A stretch of DNA of 64,000 nt from Massilia sp. CFBP 13721 (GCF_014842025.1 NZ_JACYUY010000024.1:1-64000), one strand, 5' to 3'; positions 54,827 to 64,000 are shown, numbered from the stretch's first letter. Made by a program: numbers and translations. The notes: a model not told the origin generated them from the sequence alone.

Positions 54827-55113
54827 GGTGGCTCCTTGAAGTTATTGTTGGTATGGGCGCGGCGTATCCGCTACGCTGATGGGGCTGACAGCGTGGCTGG
54901 AAGGGTCCGACCCCGGACTTTCGTTATTATTGCCCTATTATGTAAAAGGCAAGCGCATGATTCTAACTGTCAGGTGTGGCAATTTCGCTACGTATTATCC
55001 CGTAGTGCTTTTGTCATGATTGCGGGATGAAATGTATCTTTGTGGAAACATTTCGATTGCTTTTGGTCATCTGCTCGACTAATATTGTCTGACTACCTAT
55101 TCCGAAGACGCCG

Positions 55114-56265
55114 ATGGCTTTGCTGGACTTGAAACATCTGCCGCTGGTGCGCCTGCGCCCGGTGGCGAACAGCCGCAACGAATGGGTGGCGCTGCGCATG
55201 AACCTGGGGGATGGCGAAGTGCCGGTGTTTTTCGGCGCGCCCGATCTGCTGGCGGCGATCGCCCCGCTCGACTGCGTGCTGCACCTGGACGACCCGGCCC
55301 GGCTTACGCCCAAGCTGCTGACCCTGCTGCCGCCGCAACGCATCGTACTGTCCTTCCCCGCCGGCGCGCTGGCGCAGGAGGGCAGGGCCCAGCGCCTTGC
55401 CGCGCTGGCCGATGCCAGCTACCGCCTGCTGCTCGACGGCCCGCTGCCGTTTGGCATGGCACGTCCGGCAGGGGTACGCGCCGTCTCGCTCGATTGCCGC
55501 ATCGGCGCACCCCTGGCCGGCAGCCTGTCCGCGGCCTTTGGGCCGCACCTGGCGCACGGCGTCGACAGCGCGGCGCGCCTGGCCGACTGCATGCGCGCCG
55601 GCTTCGCCCTGTTCAGCGGCGACTACCCGCTCGACCGGAGCGCCGCGCGGCCGCAGGACGCCACCTCGCGCCGGCGCATCCTGGGCCTCCTGGCCTTGCT
55701 CGCGTCGGACGCCGATGCGCGCGAACTCGAACTGCTGCTCAAGCAGGACCCGGCGCTTTCCTACCATTTGCTCAAACTAGTCAATTCGGCCGCCTTCGCG
55801 GTGAACACCACGATTACCGGCTACGCCCAGGCGATCGCCGTGCTGGGCCGGCGCCAGCTGCAGCGCTGGCTGCAATTGCTGCTGTATGCGCGCAGCGAAG
55901 CCGACGGCTTGCCGAACCTGCTGCTGCCCCTGGCCGCACTGCGCGCCGGCCAGCTGGAAATGCTGTGCAGGCGCGAGGGGGGCGAGCGCGACGCCCAGGA
56001 CCTGGCCTTCATGACCGGCGCCTTTTCCCTGCTCGACCGCCTGCTCGGCATGCCGATGGCCGAGATCCTCGCCGAGCTTCCTTTGCCCGCGCACGTGACG
56101 GCGGCGCTGCTGGCGCGCGAAAGCGTACTGGGCCAGCGCCTGGCGTTGAGCGAATCCGGTCCCGACGCCGCGCTACTGGCGAGTGCCGAGGTCGATGCCG
56201 CAGCCTGGTGGGACAGCCAGCTGCACGCGCATCACTGGGCGATCCAGGTGGCCCGCAATGTCTGA
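55114..56265 (+). CDS. Degenerate EAL plus HDOD signalling protein
   Basis: This 383-residue protein resembles the YuxH type. The N-terminal 180 residues have an EAL-like fold without the EAL or DDFGTGYSS motifs (so no catalysis is expected). An HDOD domain follows from about 190, with LLKQDPALSYHLLKLVNSAA and the AQAIAVLGRRQLQRWLQLLL stretch. Such proteins bind partners in c-di-GMP circuits. Its stop overlaps the next gene's start by eight bases, so the two are coupled. Confidence 0.88.
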   Translation: MALLDLKHLPLVRLRPVANSRNEWVALRMNLGDGEVPVFFGAPDLLAAIAPLDCVLHLDDPARLTPKLLTLLPPQRIVLSFPAGALAQEGRAQRLAALADASYRLLLDGPLPFGMARPAGVRAVSLDCRIGAPLAGSLSAAFGPHLAHGVDSAARLADCMRAGFALFSGDYPLDRSAARPQDATSRRRILGLLALLASDADARELELLLKQDPALSYHLLKLVNSAAFAVNTTITGYAQAIAVLGRRQLQRWLQLLLYARSEADGLPNLLLPLAALRAGQLEMLCRREGGERDAQDLAFMTGAFSLLDRLLGMPMAEILAELPLPAHVTAALLARESVLGQRLALSESGPDAALLASAEVDAAAWWDSQLHAHHWAIQVARNV

Positions 56266-58315
56266 CGCACTGATCCTGTCGACCCACGATTTCGTCGCCT
56301 GCAGCGCCGCGCTCAGCCAGGCCGTGCTGCGCCTGCGCGGCGAGGCGCTGAGCGCGGAACTGGGCCGCATCGCGCGCGCCCTGCTGGCCAGCCCCGAGGG
56401 ACGTTTCCTGCCGGTCGACCCGATGGCCCCGAACGGCGCCGAACCGTGCGTCGCGCCCCCCAGCATGCTGGTGCACGAAATCCATACCGACGGCGCCTAT
56501 TACGGCTGCTACGAAGTCGGCGGGCGCGGCGACTACGACGAGCACGACCGGCGCAACCTGGCCGGCCTGGCCACGCTCACCGGCACGCTGCTGCAGGTGC
56601 ACTCGCTGGCGCGGCACGCCACCCACGCCTATGCCGGCATCGAAGCGCAACTGGCGCGCCAGTCGCAAATCCTCGACCAGATCCACGAATCGGTACTCAC
56701 GCTCGACCTGATGGGCTACATCACCAGCTGGAACGGCGGCGCCGAGCACCTGTTCGGCTATTCGTCGCTGGAAGCGGTGGGGCAGAGCATCCTGTTCCTC
56801 TACGTCGACGAAGACGAAAGCCTGCCGGATGCGTTCGCCGAAAACGGCGGGCGCATGATGGAGGTGCGGCGCCGTAAAAAATCGGGCGAGGTATTCTGGG
56901 CCAGCCTGTCGCTGTCGCCCTTGCGCGATATGGAAGAGCGCCCGGTCGGCCTGATCGCCTACCTCACCGACATCACCGAGCGCAAGCTGGCCGAAGAACG
57001 CCTGCATCACCTGGCCTATTACAACGAACTCACCGGCCTGCCGAACCGCACCCTGTTCGCGCGCCTGGTCGACCAGGCGCTGATGGTAGCGCAGCGCAAC
57101 GTGGGCACCGGCTGCGTGCTGTTCATCGACCTGAACCGCTTCAAGCTGGTGAACGACACCCTCGGCCGCCGCGTCGGCGACGAATTGCTGCGCCAGGTCG
57201 CGGCGCGCTTTCGCGCCACCCTGCGCGAAGAAGACGTGGTCGCGCACCTAGCCGGCGACGAATTCGCGGTCGGCCTGTTCGACATCCGCCAGCACTTCGA
57301 GGCGACCACGGTCGCCCAGAAGCTGCAGGCCGCGCTCGATGCGCCTTTCCTGGTCGACGGCCACGACCTGCGCGTGGGCGCCAGCGTCGGCATCAGCGTG
57401 TTCCCGCAGGATGGAGTGGAAGCCGAGACGCTGCTGCGCAACGCCGACATTGCGATGGCGCGCGCCAAAGAGGGCCACGCGAATCCGGACAATAGTGTCG
57501 CCTTCTACAGCATGGACATGAACCAGGGCATGCACGAGCGCATGCGCATCGAGTCCGGCCTGCGCCACGCGCTCGGCCATGGCGAACTGCTGCTGTACTA
57601 CCAGCCGAAGTTCGAGATCGGCAGCGACCGCCTGATCGGCGCCGAAGCGCTGGTGCGCTGGGCCCATCCCGAGCGCGGCCTGGTGCCGCCAGCCGACTTC
57701 ATCCCGCTGGCCGAAACCACGGGCCTGATCGTGCAGGTCGGCGAATGGGTGCTGGAGCAAGCCTGCGCCCAGGCCGCCATCTGGCAGCGCGCCGGCCTGC
57801 GTCCGTTCCGCATTGCCGTCAACGTCTCGGCGCGCGAATTCACCTCCTCGCTGCCGGCGCGCGTCGTCGCCACCCTGGCACGCTACGCGCTCGACCCATG
57901 CTGGCTCGAACTCGAAATCACCGAAAGCACCCTGATGCACGACATCGACCGCGTGATCGGCATCATGGACAGCATCAACGCGCTTGGCGTGGCGCTCTCG
58001 CTGGACGACTTCGGCACCGGTTATTCGAGCCTGTCGTACCTGAAGCGCTTTCCAATCCACACCCTCAAGATCGACCGCTCGTTCACGACCGGGATTCCCG
58101 CGGATTCGAGCGACTGCGCCATCGCCAGCACCATCATCAGCATCGGCCGCCAGCTCGGACACCGGGTGATCGCAGAAGGGGTCGAAACTCTCGACCAGCT
58201 TTCCTTCCTGCGCTCCTCGGGCTGCGACGAGGTGCAGGGTTACCTGTACGCGGCGCCGTTGCCGGCGGCGCGCTTCGAGCAGGGGTTGCGGGAGAATTGG
58301 TTGCTGGTGGAGTAG
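56258..58315 (+). CDS. PAS-GGDEF-EAL c-di-GMP protein
   Basis: This protein has 685 residues from ATG 56258. A GAF-like N-terminal part (about 1-130) is followed by PAS (YITSWNGGAEHLFGYSS, about 150-265). The GGDEF domain has the variant AGDEF (VAHLAGDEFAVG). The EAL domain has GAEALVRWAHPERG and DDFGTGYSSLSYL intact. Phosphodiesterase activity is likely, cyclase activity uncertain. It begins inside the end of the HDOD gene, so the two probably form one signalling unit. Confidence 0.92.
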   Translation: MSDALILSTHDFVACSAALSQAVLRLRGEALSAELGRIARALLASPEGRFLPVDPMAPNGAEPCVAPPSMLVHEIHTDGAYYGCYEVGGRGDYDEHDRRNLAGLATLTGTLLQVHSLARHATHAYAGIEAQLARQSQILDQIHESVLTLDLMGYITSWNGGAEHLFGYSSLEAVGQSILFLYVDEDESLPDAFAENGGRMMEVRRRKKSGEVFWASLSLSPLRDMEERPVGLIAYLTDITERKLAEERLHHLAYYNELTGLPNRTLFARLVDQALMVAQRNVGTGCVLFIDLNRFKLVNDTLGRRVGDELLRQVAARFRATLREEDVVAHLAGDEFAVGLFDIRQHFEATTVAQKLQAALDAPFLVDGHDLRVGASVGISVFPQDGVEAETLLRNADIAMARAKEGHANPDNSVAFYSMDMNQGMHERMRIESGLRHALGHGELLLYYQPKFEIGSDRLIGAEALVRWAHPERGLVPPADFIPLAETTGLIVQVGEWVLEQACAQAAIWQRAGLRPFRIAVNVSAREFTSSLPARVVATLARYALDPCWLELEITESTLMHDIDRVIGIMDSINALGVALSLDDFGTGYSSLSYLKRFPIHTLKIDRSFTTGIPADSSDCAIASTIISIGRQLGHRVIAEGVETLDQLSFLRSSGCDEVQGYLYAAPLPAARFEQGLRENWLLVE

Positions 58316-58468
58316 GGTGAATAGGGAATGCTTGCGGCAACGCTCAAGGCAGTGGGGCTGGCACTTGCCAAATACACGTGTAATCGCTGCAATTCATGCG
58401 GTGATTGTACGGATTAATCGCCGCATTGCCAATCCAGAACGAGCACGACTGCCCAGCAAGAGAAAACG

Positions 58469-58495
58469 AAAAAAGCCCCAACTCGTGGGGCTTTT
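58469..58495 (-). terminator. Terminator of tRNA-Ser
   Basis: AAAAGCCCCA and TGGGGCTTTT pair around an ACTCG loop; on the minus strand a run of T follows. It lies 13 bases beyond the tRNA end. Confidence 0.9.
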
Positions 58496-58507
58496 GTTCA
58501 ATATGCT

Positions 58508-58597
58508 TGGCGGAAGCGGTGAGATTCGAACTCACGAACGGGTTCCCCCGTCGGCAGTTTTCAAGACTGCTGCCTTCAACCACTCGGCCACGCTTCC
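58508..58597 (-). tRNA. tRNA-Ser (anticodon TGA)
   Basis: This 90-base class II tRNA on the minus strand has the acceptor stem GGAAGCG with CGCTTCC and the anticodon loop CTTGAAA (TGA). Its long variable arm is CGACGGGGGAACCCGTTCG, the T loop GTTCGAATC, and CCA is encoded. Confidence 0.96.
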
Positions 58598-58712
58598 TGA
58601 CGTCCGGCATTATACATAAATCACTCTCTTGAGGGCAGGCAATCGGGCAGCGATATGGCCAGGGTCGATGTGGTTTGCTATATGATCCCACCCTTCGAAC
58701 CGAAAGTTTGCA

Positions 58713-59348
58713 ATGCTCATCATCACCATCAAACAAGGCAAGGAAAAATCCATCCTCGCCGGCGACCCCTGGATCTACCTCTCCGCCATCGACAAAGTCG
58801 ACGGCAAACCGCAGGAGCGCAGCAAGCCCGGCGCCACCGCCATCGTGCAATCCTCCTCGCGCCAGTTCCTGGCGCGCGCCGCCTACAACGCCAAATCGCA
58901 AATCGCCGCGCGCGTCTGGACCCTGCGCGAAGACGAGCCGATCGACCACGCGCTGATCAAGCGCCGCGTGCAGGCGGCCCTGCAGCGCCGTACCGGGCCA
59001 TGGGTTACCGCCGATCCGCAAGCGCTGTTCCAGCTGGTCGATGGCGAAAAGGATGGCTTGCCCGGCCTGCTGGTGCACAGCTATGGCGGCGCCGATGGCT
59101 ACCTGGTCTGCCAGTTCAACGCCGCCGGCGTCGACCTGTGGAAGGTGGCCGTGGTGCAGGCGCTCATCAAGGAAACCGGCTGTCCCAATGTGTTCGAGCG
59201 CAGCGACGAGTTGCTGCGCAAGGGCGAGGGGCTGCCGGACATCTGGCGTGCGCTGGCGGGCAATGAGCCGCCGCAGAAGCTGATGGTGCGCGAGGGTGGA
59301 CGGCTGGCGCCGATGGATATCCGCACCGGGTTTGTCTACCCGCGCTGA
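58713..59348 (+). pseudogene. rlmI: 3'-truncated 23S rRNA methyltransferase RlmI
   Basis: The 211 residues match the first half of RlmI, which methylates C1962 of 23S rRNA. An N-terminal PUA domain (IKQGKEKSILAGDPWIYLSA) is followed by the middle domain (DGLPGLLVHSYGGADGYLVC; NVFERSDELLRKGEGLPD). The frame reaches MDIRTGFVYPR and stops exactly where relatives enter the GQKTGFYLDQR loop and the SAM-binding domain. The catalytic 180 residues are absent from the window. It is either a pseudogene or a stand-alone RNA-binding fragment. It converges on the MTase-HNH gene, which starts at the break. Confidence 0.75.
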
Positions 59349-59357
59349 ATTTCTTCT

Positions 59358-61082
59358 CTAATCGGCCGTCACCCGCTCGCCGAGGCTAGCCGGCTCCCAC
59401 GGCCGCAAACCCTGGTCCTTGGCCAAACGGATGCGGTGCAGCTTCATCGCATCGATGATGTCGGCCGTCCTCGGACTGCTCGCCAGTACCGGCAAGGTCT
59501 GGCTGGCTTCGAGGAAGAACTGGCGTCCCTGTTCCTCGCCCTGGCCCAGCCAGGCATCCGCCCACCAGTCGACGATGCGCTCGCTGGCGCGCGCCAGTCC
59601 GGCTTGCGTCACCAGCCGGTTCGATTTCTGGATGTTGATGCGCCGCGCCGCCGGCATCAGGTTCCACGCATCGCCACAGGGCCATGCCGCATACGGGAAG
59701 CAGTGGTCGACGTCGTAGTCATCCTTCAGGCGCGCACCCGACCAGACGCAGTACACGGGTTTGCCGGCGGCGCGGATGCGCTCGACCGCGGTTCGTGCAA
59801 GACGCGTGTCGCGCACCGGATCGGCCCAGGCAAGCAGCGTGTGCGCGAGCGCCCGTACGTCAGGGCGCGATCGGCCGGCGTAGTTCTCCATCAGCCTGAC
59901 CCATTCCGATACGAGCACGGGCTCGACCCAGACGTTGTAATGGCTGAGCGCCTGCCAGAGTTCGAGGGGAACGCGGAAGTCGCCCAGGCTCCACAGGAAC
60001 GGCGCGTCGATCAGGAGCCGCTCCGGCGCCGACAGCTGGCGACGCCGGGACACCGTGAAGATCGGCTTGTCGCTGGCCGGCCAGCGCAGGTATTTGGCCG
60101 GCATGTCGCGGATCAGCTGCGCGATTTGGGACAGGCTGCGGTGCAAATGTTTCGCCGTCTGTCCGCCGAATACCGCGCCGATGCGCAGTTCCACCGGCGC
60201 CAGCGGCTGCAGGGCATTGAAGCTGTCGGTCACGAAACCGGGTCCGGTGCCGAGGCGCGACGCCGGCATTTGCGGCAGGCCGTGTTCGATCAGCGGCTTG
60301 ACCATCCGCATCCAGAACAGCGCTACCAGGCCGAGCGGAACGACGACCGCGTCCGCTTCGTAGCGCGCCAGTCCGGCCGCCGTATCGGCAATGCGGGCCA
60401 GCACGCGCAACAGGGCGACCTTGTAGGTCGACGATTTTTCGTCGACCAGGATCAGGTGGCGCAGCAGGGGCAGGGCGCCCAGGCCGTCGTCGGGCAGGCC
60501 CAGCACGACGTTGGTCCACGCCACCTCGCTGCGCCCGAGCTTGTCCGGGCTGTCGGTGGTGCGCACCACGCGCAATCCGAATTGCAGGGCGAGGCTCGAC
60601 AGCTCCTGCGGCGACACCGCATGCATCGCCCGCTCGCTGTCGGGCGCGCCGAGGCGCAGGCTGATCGCAATGCGTCCCCTGGGCGCCAGCAGCGTGGCCA
60701 GTTTGCGCAGCGCGCGCTGGCGCGTTGCCGGTGGAACGTGCATCCATACCGCCGACAGCAGGATCAGGTCGAAGTGCAGGCCGAGGCGCCGTACGCGGGT
60801 CAGGTCGGGCAGGCTGTCCGAGAGCCAGTGGATCCTGTTTGACGCGTGCAAGCGGCGCGCCTGCGCCAGCATGGCGTCCGACGGCTCGACCGCAACGACC
60901 TCGTAGCCATGCGCGGCAAGCCAGGCGGCATCGCGGCCGGAACCGGCGCCAATGTCGAGCACGGTCGCGCCAGGGGGCGGCAACAGGTCGAGCAGCGAGG
61001 CGTGGACGTCTTCGAAGGCGAGCGATTCGTACTGGTCGACGAGGCGCACTGCCTGCTGTTCGTAGTAAGGGATAAGCGCCAT
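59358..61082 (-). CDS. Class I methyltransferase fused to an HNH-type domain
   Basis: This protein has 574 residues from ATG 61082 (MALIPYYEQQAVRLVDQY). Residues 30-180 form a SAM-binding Rossmann domain (VLDIGAGSGRDAAWLAAHGY, then VVAVEPSDAMLAQA). The middle 220 residues are unrecognised. About residues 435-490 hold an HNH-like core: VYCVWSGARL, YDVDHCFPYAAWPC, then WNLMPAARRINIQKS, with Asp-His, a later Asn and a Lys. The pairing of methylation and nuclease suggests a DNA or RNA modification/restriction role; the target is unknown. It lies against the broken rlmI. The frame upstream of the ATG is rejected. Confidence 0.75.
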   Translation of the reverse strand: MALIPYYEQQAVRLVDQYESLAFEDVHASLLDLLPPPGATVLDIGAGSGRDAAWLAAHGYEVVAVEPSDAMLAQARRLHASNRIHWLSDSLPDLTRVRRLGLHFDLILLSAVWMHVPPATRQRALRKLATLLAPRGRIAISLRLGAPDSERAMHAVSPQELSSLALQFGLRVVRTTDSPDKLGRSEVAWTNVVLGLPDDGLGALPLLRHLILVDEKSSTYKVALLRVLARIADTAAGLARYEADAVVVPLGLVALFWMRMVKPLIEHGLPQMPASRLGTGPGFVTDSFNALQPLAPVELRIGAVFGGQTAKHLHRSLSQIAQLIRDMPAKYLRWPASDKPIFTVSRRRQLSAPERLLIDAPFLWSLGDFRVPLELWQALSHYNVWVEPVLVSEWVRLMENYAGRSRPDVRALAHTLLAWADPVRDTRLARTAVERIRAAGKPVYCVWSGARLKDDYDVDHCFPYAAWPCGDAWNLMPAARRINIQKSNRLVTQAGLARASERIVDWWADAWLGQGEEQGRQFFLEASQTLPVLASSPRTADIIDAMKLHRIRLAKDQGLRPWEPASLGERVTAD

Positions 61083-61250
61083 GGGCGTTCGTTCATTGCG
61101 GTTGAGCTGGCATATTGTAATCCGGAACTGTTCAATATCTCGGCGTGCCCCAGGTCTGACCCTGCTATCGGTACGCTCGCGCACTAAACTTATTGGAAAC
61201 ATATTCCCTCGCGGATATGATGCTCGATTAATTTTGATCCATCGATCCGC

Positions 61251-62960
61251 ATGCAGAAACCGGTTCGCGCCCCCGCGGCGACCCAGCGCCCATTGCGCCT
61301 GGCGACCATCACCATGCTCACGGTCAGCATCGCCGTCACCCTGACGGTCTTGCTACACCTGGCCCTGGTCAGCCATTTCGCGCACCAGCAGGCGCGCAAG
61401 GAAGCGCAGTTGCGCCTGCAGCAGTTGTCGTGGCAGATGCGCGATTCGCTCAACCGCGTCACCGGCAGCGCCGTCGTCACCGTCAAATTGCTGGCGCAAC
61501 TGCCGCAGGTGCGCTCCTGGGACGATCCCGACGCCACCCGCAGCGTGCTGGAAGCCGTGCAGGGCGCGGTGGCCGATTACGCCTGGATCGGCGTGGCCGA
61601 TGCCGACGGCAAGGTGCGGGCGGCAACCGGGCGCATGATCGAAGGCGTGCAGGTCGATGGCCGTCCCTGGTTCCAGGCGGGGATGCGCGGCGTGCACGCG
61701 ACCGATTACCATCCGGCCCTATTGCTCGACAAGCTGTTGCCGAAGGCAGACGAACCATGGCGCTTCATCGACCTGTCGGCACCGCTGGTCGGGGCGGACG
61801 GCGCCATGCGCGGCGTGGTCGGGGTGCACATGAGCTGGCAGTGGGTGCGCAACCGCGCGCGCCAGCTGCTCACGCCGGCCATGCGCGAATACGGCGCCGA
61901 GGTGCTGGTGGTGCGCGCCGACGGTACCGTCCTGCTGGGGCCGCCCGACTTGCTGGAGACGAAGTTCGACAGCGCGAGCCTGCGCCTGGCGCAGCGCGGC
62001 CAGACCGGTTCGCTGCGCGAGCAGGGGCCGGACGGCGAGGCTTACCTGACCGGCTACAGCCAGACCGGCAGCGCCGGCGACCCGGCCACCCTGCAGTGGG
62101 CAGTGCTGGTGCGCCACAGCGAGGATGCTGCGCTGGCCCACGCGCGCGAACTGGAACAGCGGATGATCTGGCTGAGCGTACTGATGGCCGCCGTGCTGGC
62201 CGGTTGCGCGGCGTTGCTGGCGCGCCGCTTGACGCAGCCGATGGTGGCGCTCAGCGGGGCCATCGCGCAGGCGGTGGCCGCGATTCGTGCCGGCGGGCGC
62301 TCGGCCGACATCCCGGTGGTCGACGGTTTTCATGAAGCACAGGTGCTGTCGACCGCCATGCGCGAACTGGTGCGCAGCGAGGAGGCGCATCGCAGCGCGC
62401 TCGAGACAATGAACCAGCAGCTGGAAAGCACCGTCGCCGCCCGTACCGCCGAACTGCAAGCCTTGCTGCTGCGCGACGCCCTGACCGGCTTGCCGAACCG
62501 GCGTGCCCTGATGCAGGCCTTGCCCGAAACCATGCGCCGCGCCGCGCGCATCGGTAAGCCCTGCGCCTTGCTGTTTCTCGACCTCGATGGCTTCAAGGGC
62601 GTGAACGATACCCATGGACACGAGGAGGGCGACGAACTGCTGCGCCAGTTCGGCGCGCGCCTGCTGGCGGGCGTGCGCAAGACCGACCTGGCCGCACGCC
62701 TGGCCGGCGACGAATTCGTGGCGGTGCTGGAAGGGCTGAGCGACGTCCAGGATGCGAACGACAAGGCCGACAGCCTGCTCGCGGTACTGCGCGCGCCCTA
62801 CCGGCTCAAGCGCGCCACGGTGACGATCGGCGCCAGCATCGGCGTGGCCCTGCACCTGCCGGGCGACGCGCACGATCTCGACGGCTGGCTGGCGCGCGCC
62901 GACGGCGCCATGTACACCGCCAAACGCGGCGGCAAGAACGGGGTGGCGTTGGCAAGCTGA
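61251..62960 (+). CDS. Diguanylate cyclase with periplasmic dCACHE-like sensor
   Basis: This 569-residue membrane protein has a first helix (TITMLTVSIAVTLTVLLHLA, about 18-38) and a periplasmic double-Cache-like sensor (about 45-295; YAWIGVADADGKV, VDGRPWFQAG). A second helix, a HAMP-like linker and a GGDEF domain with LTGLPNRRALMQAL and the variant AGDEF (ARLAGDEFVAVL) follow. The domain is otherwise complete, so c-di-GMP synthesis in response to an external ligand is likely. Confidence 0.9.
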   Translation: MQKPVRAPAATQRPLRLATITMLTVSIAVTLTVLLHLALVSHFAHQQARKEAQLRLQQLSWQMRDSLNRVTGSAVVTVKLLAQLPQVRSWDDPDATRSVLEAVQGAVADYAWIGVADADGKVRAATGRMIEGVQVDGRPWFQAGMRGVHATDYHPALLLDKLLPKADEPWRFIDLSAPLVGADGAMRGVVGVHMSWQWVRNRARQLLTPAMREYGAEVLVVRADGTVLLGPPDLLETKFDSASLRLAQRGQTGSLREQGPDGEAYLTGYSQTGSAGDPATLQWAVLVRHSEDAALAHARELEQRMIWLSVLMAAVLAGCAALLARRLTQPMVALSGAIAQAVAAIRAGGRSADIPVVDGFHEAQVLSTAMRELVRSEEAHRSALETMNQQLESTVAARTAELQALLLRDALTGLPNRRALMQALPETMRRAARIGKPCALLFLDLDGFKGVNDTHGHEEGDELLRQFGARLLAGVRKTDLAARLAGDEFVAVLEGLSDVQDANDKADSLLAVLRAPYRLKRATVTIGASIGVALHLPGDAHDLDGWLARADGAMYTAKRGGKNGVALAS

Positions 62961-63101
62961 GGTATCACTTCGGAAGCGTTGCTTTTCAGAAGTCAGAATG
63001 TACCTACACAAAGACGAGCCGAACTGGTCAGCCGTATGTGTGACATTCGACAGATGAACTCGCTTGAGAGGGGTAATGTAGAGGCGTAGGAGGATACGCC
63101 G

Positions 63102-64000
63102 ATGCGCAAGTTCGTCACGTTTGCAGTGCTGGGAGGAAGTGCCGCGTTTGCCTGCGCACAGGGTGGCGCGCAGGGAAGCGTGCAGGGAAGCGTCATCACG
63201 CATGGCCTGAGTGCGTTCAGTGTCGTCGATCCCGGTGCGGGTCAGCGCGCTTGCGCCGGCAGCTGCGCGACCGGATTGGGCGGAGCAGGGCCGGAATCGC
63301 GCACCGAGGTCCAGCGGCACGCACAAGCCGGCAACACCGAAGCCATCTTTGCCGCCGAGAGCGGCGTGCGTGTCGAGACCGGGCGCGGCGACCGGCACGA
63401 GCGCCTGCATGAGCGTCTGTATGGGCGCCAGGCATTCGTCGGCCTGGCCGGTGAATTCGGCGCCCTCACCATCGGGCGCCAGTACAACCTGCAATACCTG
63501 GCGCTGACCGACGTCGGCGACCCGTTCAAGGGTGGCATGGCCGGCAATGCGGGCAACCTGATCGGCGGCGGGCGGCGCGCCGACAACAGCGTCCAGTACT
63601 ACGGGCCGCTGCGGCGCGGCATCTCGGCCGGCGCTTCGTACGCATTCAAGGACCAGGTCGATACCTCGCCCGCCGGACGGGCCTGGGGCATGACGGTCGG
63701 CCTCGAGGCTGGAGCGCTGACGGTACGCGCGGCGCACCAGAACCTGAACGCCGTGCGCGTCCAGCTCAACAGCAAAACCAGCAACGACACCGTGGCGCGC
63801 AACTCGATCCTGGCGGCCAACCTGCGCCTTGGCTGGGGCACGGCCTACGCCGCCTACAGCATGAGCCGGGGCTGGGCCGCGTCGCCGCTGTTCAATCCCG
63901 ACAATCCGTATGGCGCCGGCCTGGCGCGCACGCCGTCGAGCAGCAGCCGCGATGGCCTGTTCGGGCTGGCGATGCCGCTGGGGCAGGGCACGACCCTGCT
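63102..64000 (+). CDS. Gram-negative porin, 5' part
   Basis: The frame starts at ATG 63102, preceded by AGGAGG, and stays open to the window edge (299 codons). The signal peptide (MRKFVTFAVLGGSAAFACAQ) leads into an outer-membrane beta barrel. RQAFVGLAGEFGALTIGRQY and the NSVQYYGPLRRGISAGASYA stretch match the betaproteobacterial porin family. It lacks a stop in the window, so the length is unknown. Confidence 0.88.
   Translation, partial: MRKFVTFAVLGGSAAFACAQGGAQGSVQGSVITHGLSAFSVVDPGAGQRACAGSCATGLGGAGPESRTEVQRHAQAGNTEAIFAAESGVRVETGRGDRHERLHERLYGRQAFVGLAGEFGALTIGRQYNLQYLALTDVGDPFKGGMAGNAGNLIGGGRRADNSVQYYGPLRRGISAGASYAFKDQVDTSPAGRAWGMTVGLEAGALTVRAAHQNLNAVRVQLNSKTSNDTVARNSILAANLRLGWGTAYAAYSMSRGWAASPLFNPDNPYGAGLARTPSSSSRDGLFGLAMPLGQGTTL

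Overview
The window is a chromosomal segment of a GC-rich betaproteobacterium. Gene content and order (tol-pal operon, ZTP riboswitch-glyA-nrdR, type IV minor pilins, split rib genes, dnaX-ybaB-recR, cstA-ybdD, Burkholderia-type porin) fit Oxalobacteraceae, most likely Massilia or a close relative. The genus is an inference from gene content and style; no database was searched.

Layout. (1) 1-8,044 is accessory DNA, clearly more AT-rich than the rest. It has a broken tyrosine integrase, a pentapeptide-like/two-TM potassium-channel protein, a small DUF6998-like nuclease-fold protein between two diverged 160-bp repeats, and then a 3.6-kb AT-rich block ending at the 3' end of a tRNA-Lys gene. That block has an HNH nuclease and a tight three-gene operon (GNAT fused to a PUA/EVE-like domain, an ASCH protein, and a DUF3644 protein with a HEPN-type R-x4-H motif). 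A perfect CTGT-N8-ACAG LexA box lies upstream of the operon. Imperfect copies of the tRNA-end/terminator region bracket the block. This is the best candidate for an undescribed defence or stress system in the window. (2) 8,045-16,846 is core genome: tRNA-Lys, ybgC-tolQRAB-pal-cpoB, an SDR dehydrogenase, glyA behind a ZTP riboswitch, and nrdR. (3) 16,963-20,055 is a minor pilin operon (pilV-W-X-E-like, fimT-like) that lacks pilY1. (4) 20,064-32,923 holds riboflavin synthesis in two parts, ribD-ribE and ribB(A)-ribH-nusB, separated by a NERD protein, two peptidases and a large c-di-GMP protein. (5) 33,331-41,621 holds a lytic transglycosylase, ubiD, the 4.5S RNA gene, a chemoreceptor, and dnaX-ybaB-yciI-like-recR. 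(6) 41,638-47,252 holds a GT4 glycosyltransferase, a DUF2334 deacetylase, a lipoprotein and a penicillin acylase-family hydrolase among intergenic repeats. (7) 47,267-62,960 is rich in signalling: a hybrid histidine kinase, several GGDEF/EAL proteins and an EAL-HDOD protein. It also has cstA-ybdD, tRNA-Ser, a 3'-truncated rlmI and a methyltransferase-HNH fusion. A porin gene runs off the right edge.

Two repeat families mark the intergenic DNA: a 157-159-bp MITE-like element with 17-bp inverted ends (two copies), and a family of long inverted repeats built on CGTGGGCACAAGTGCCCACG-like arms that often abut or supply stop codons. Many very long antisense ORFs exist because of the high GC content; they were rejected.
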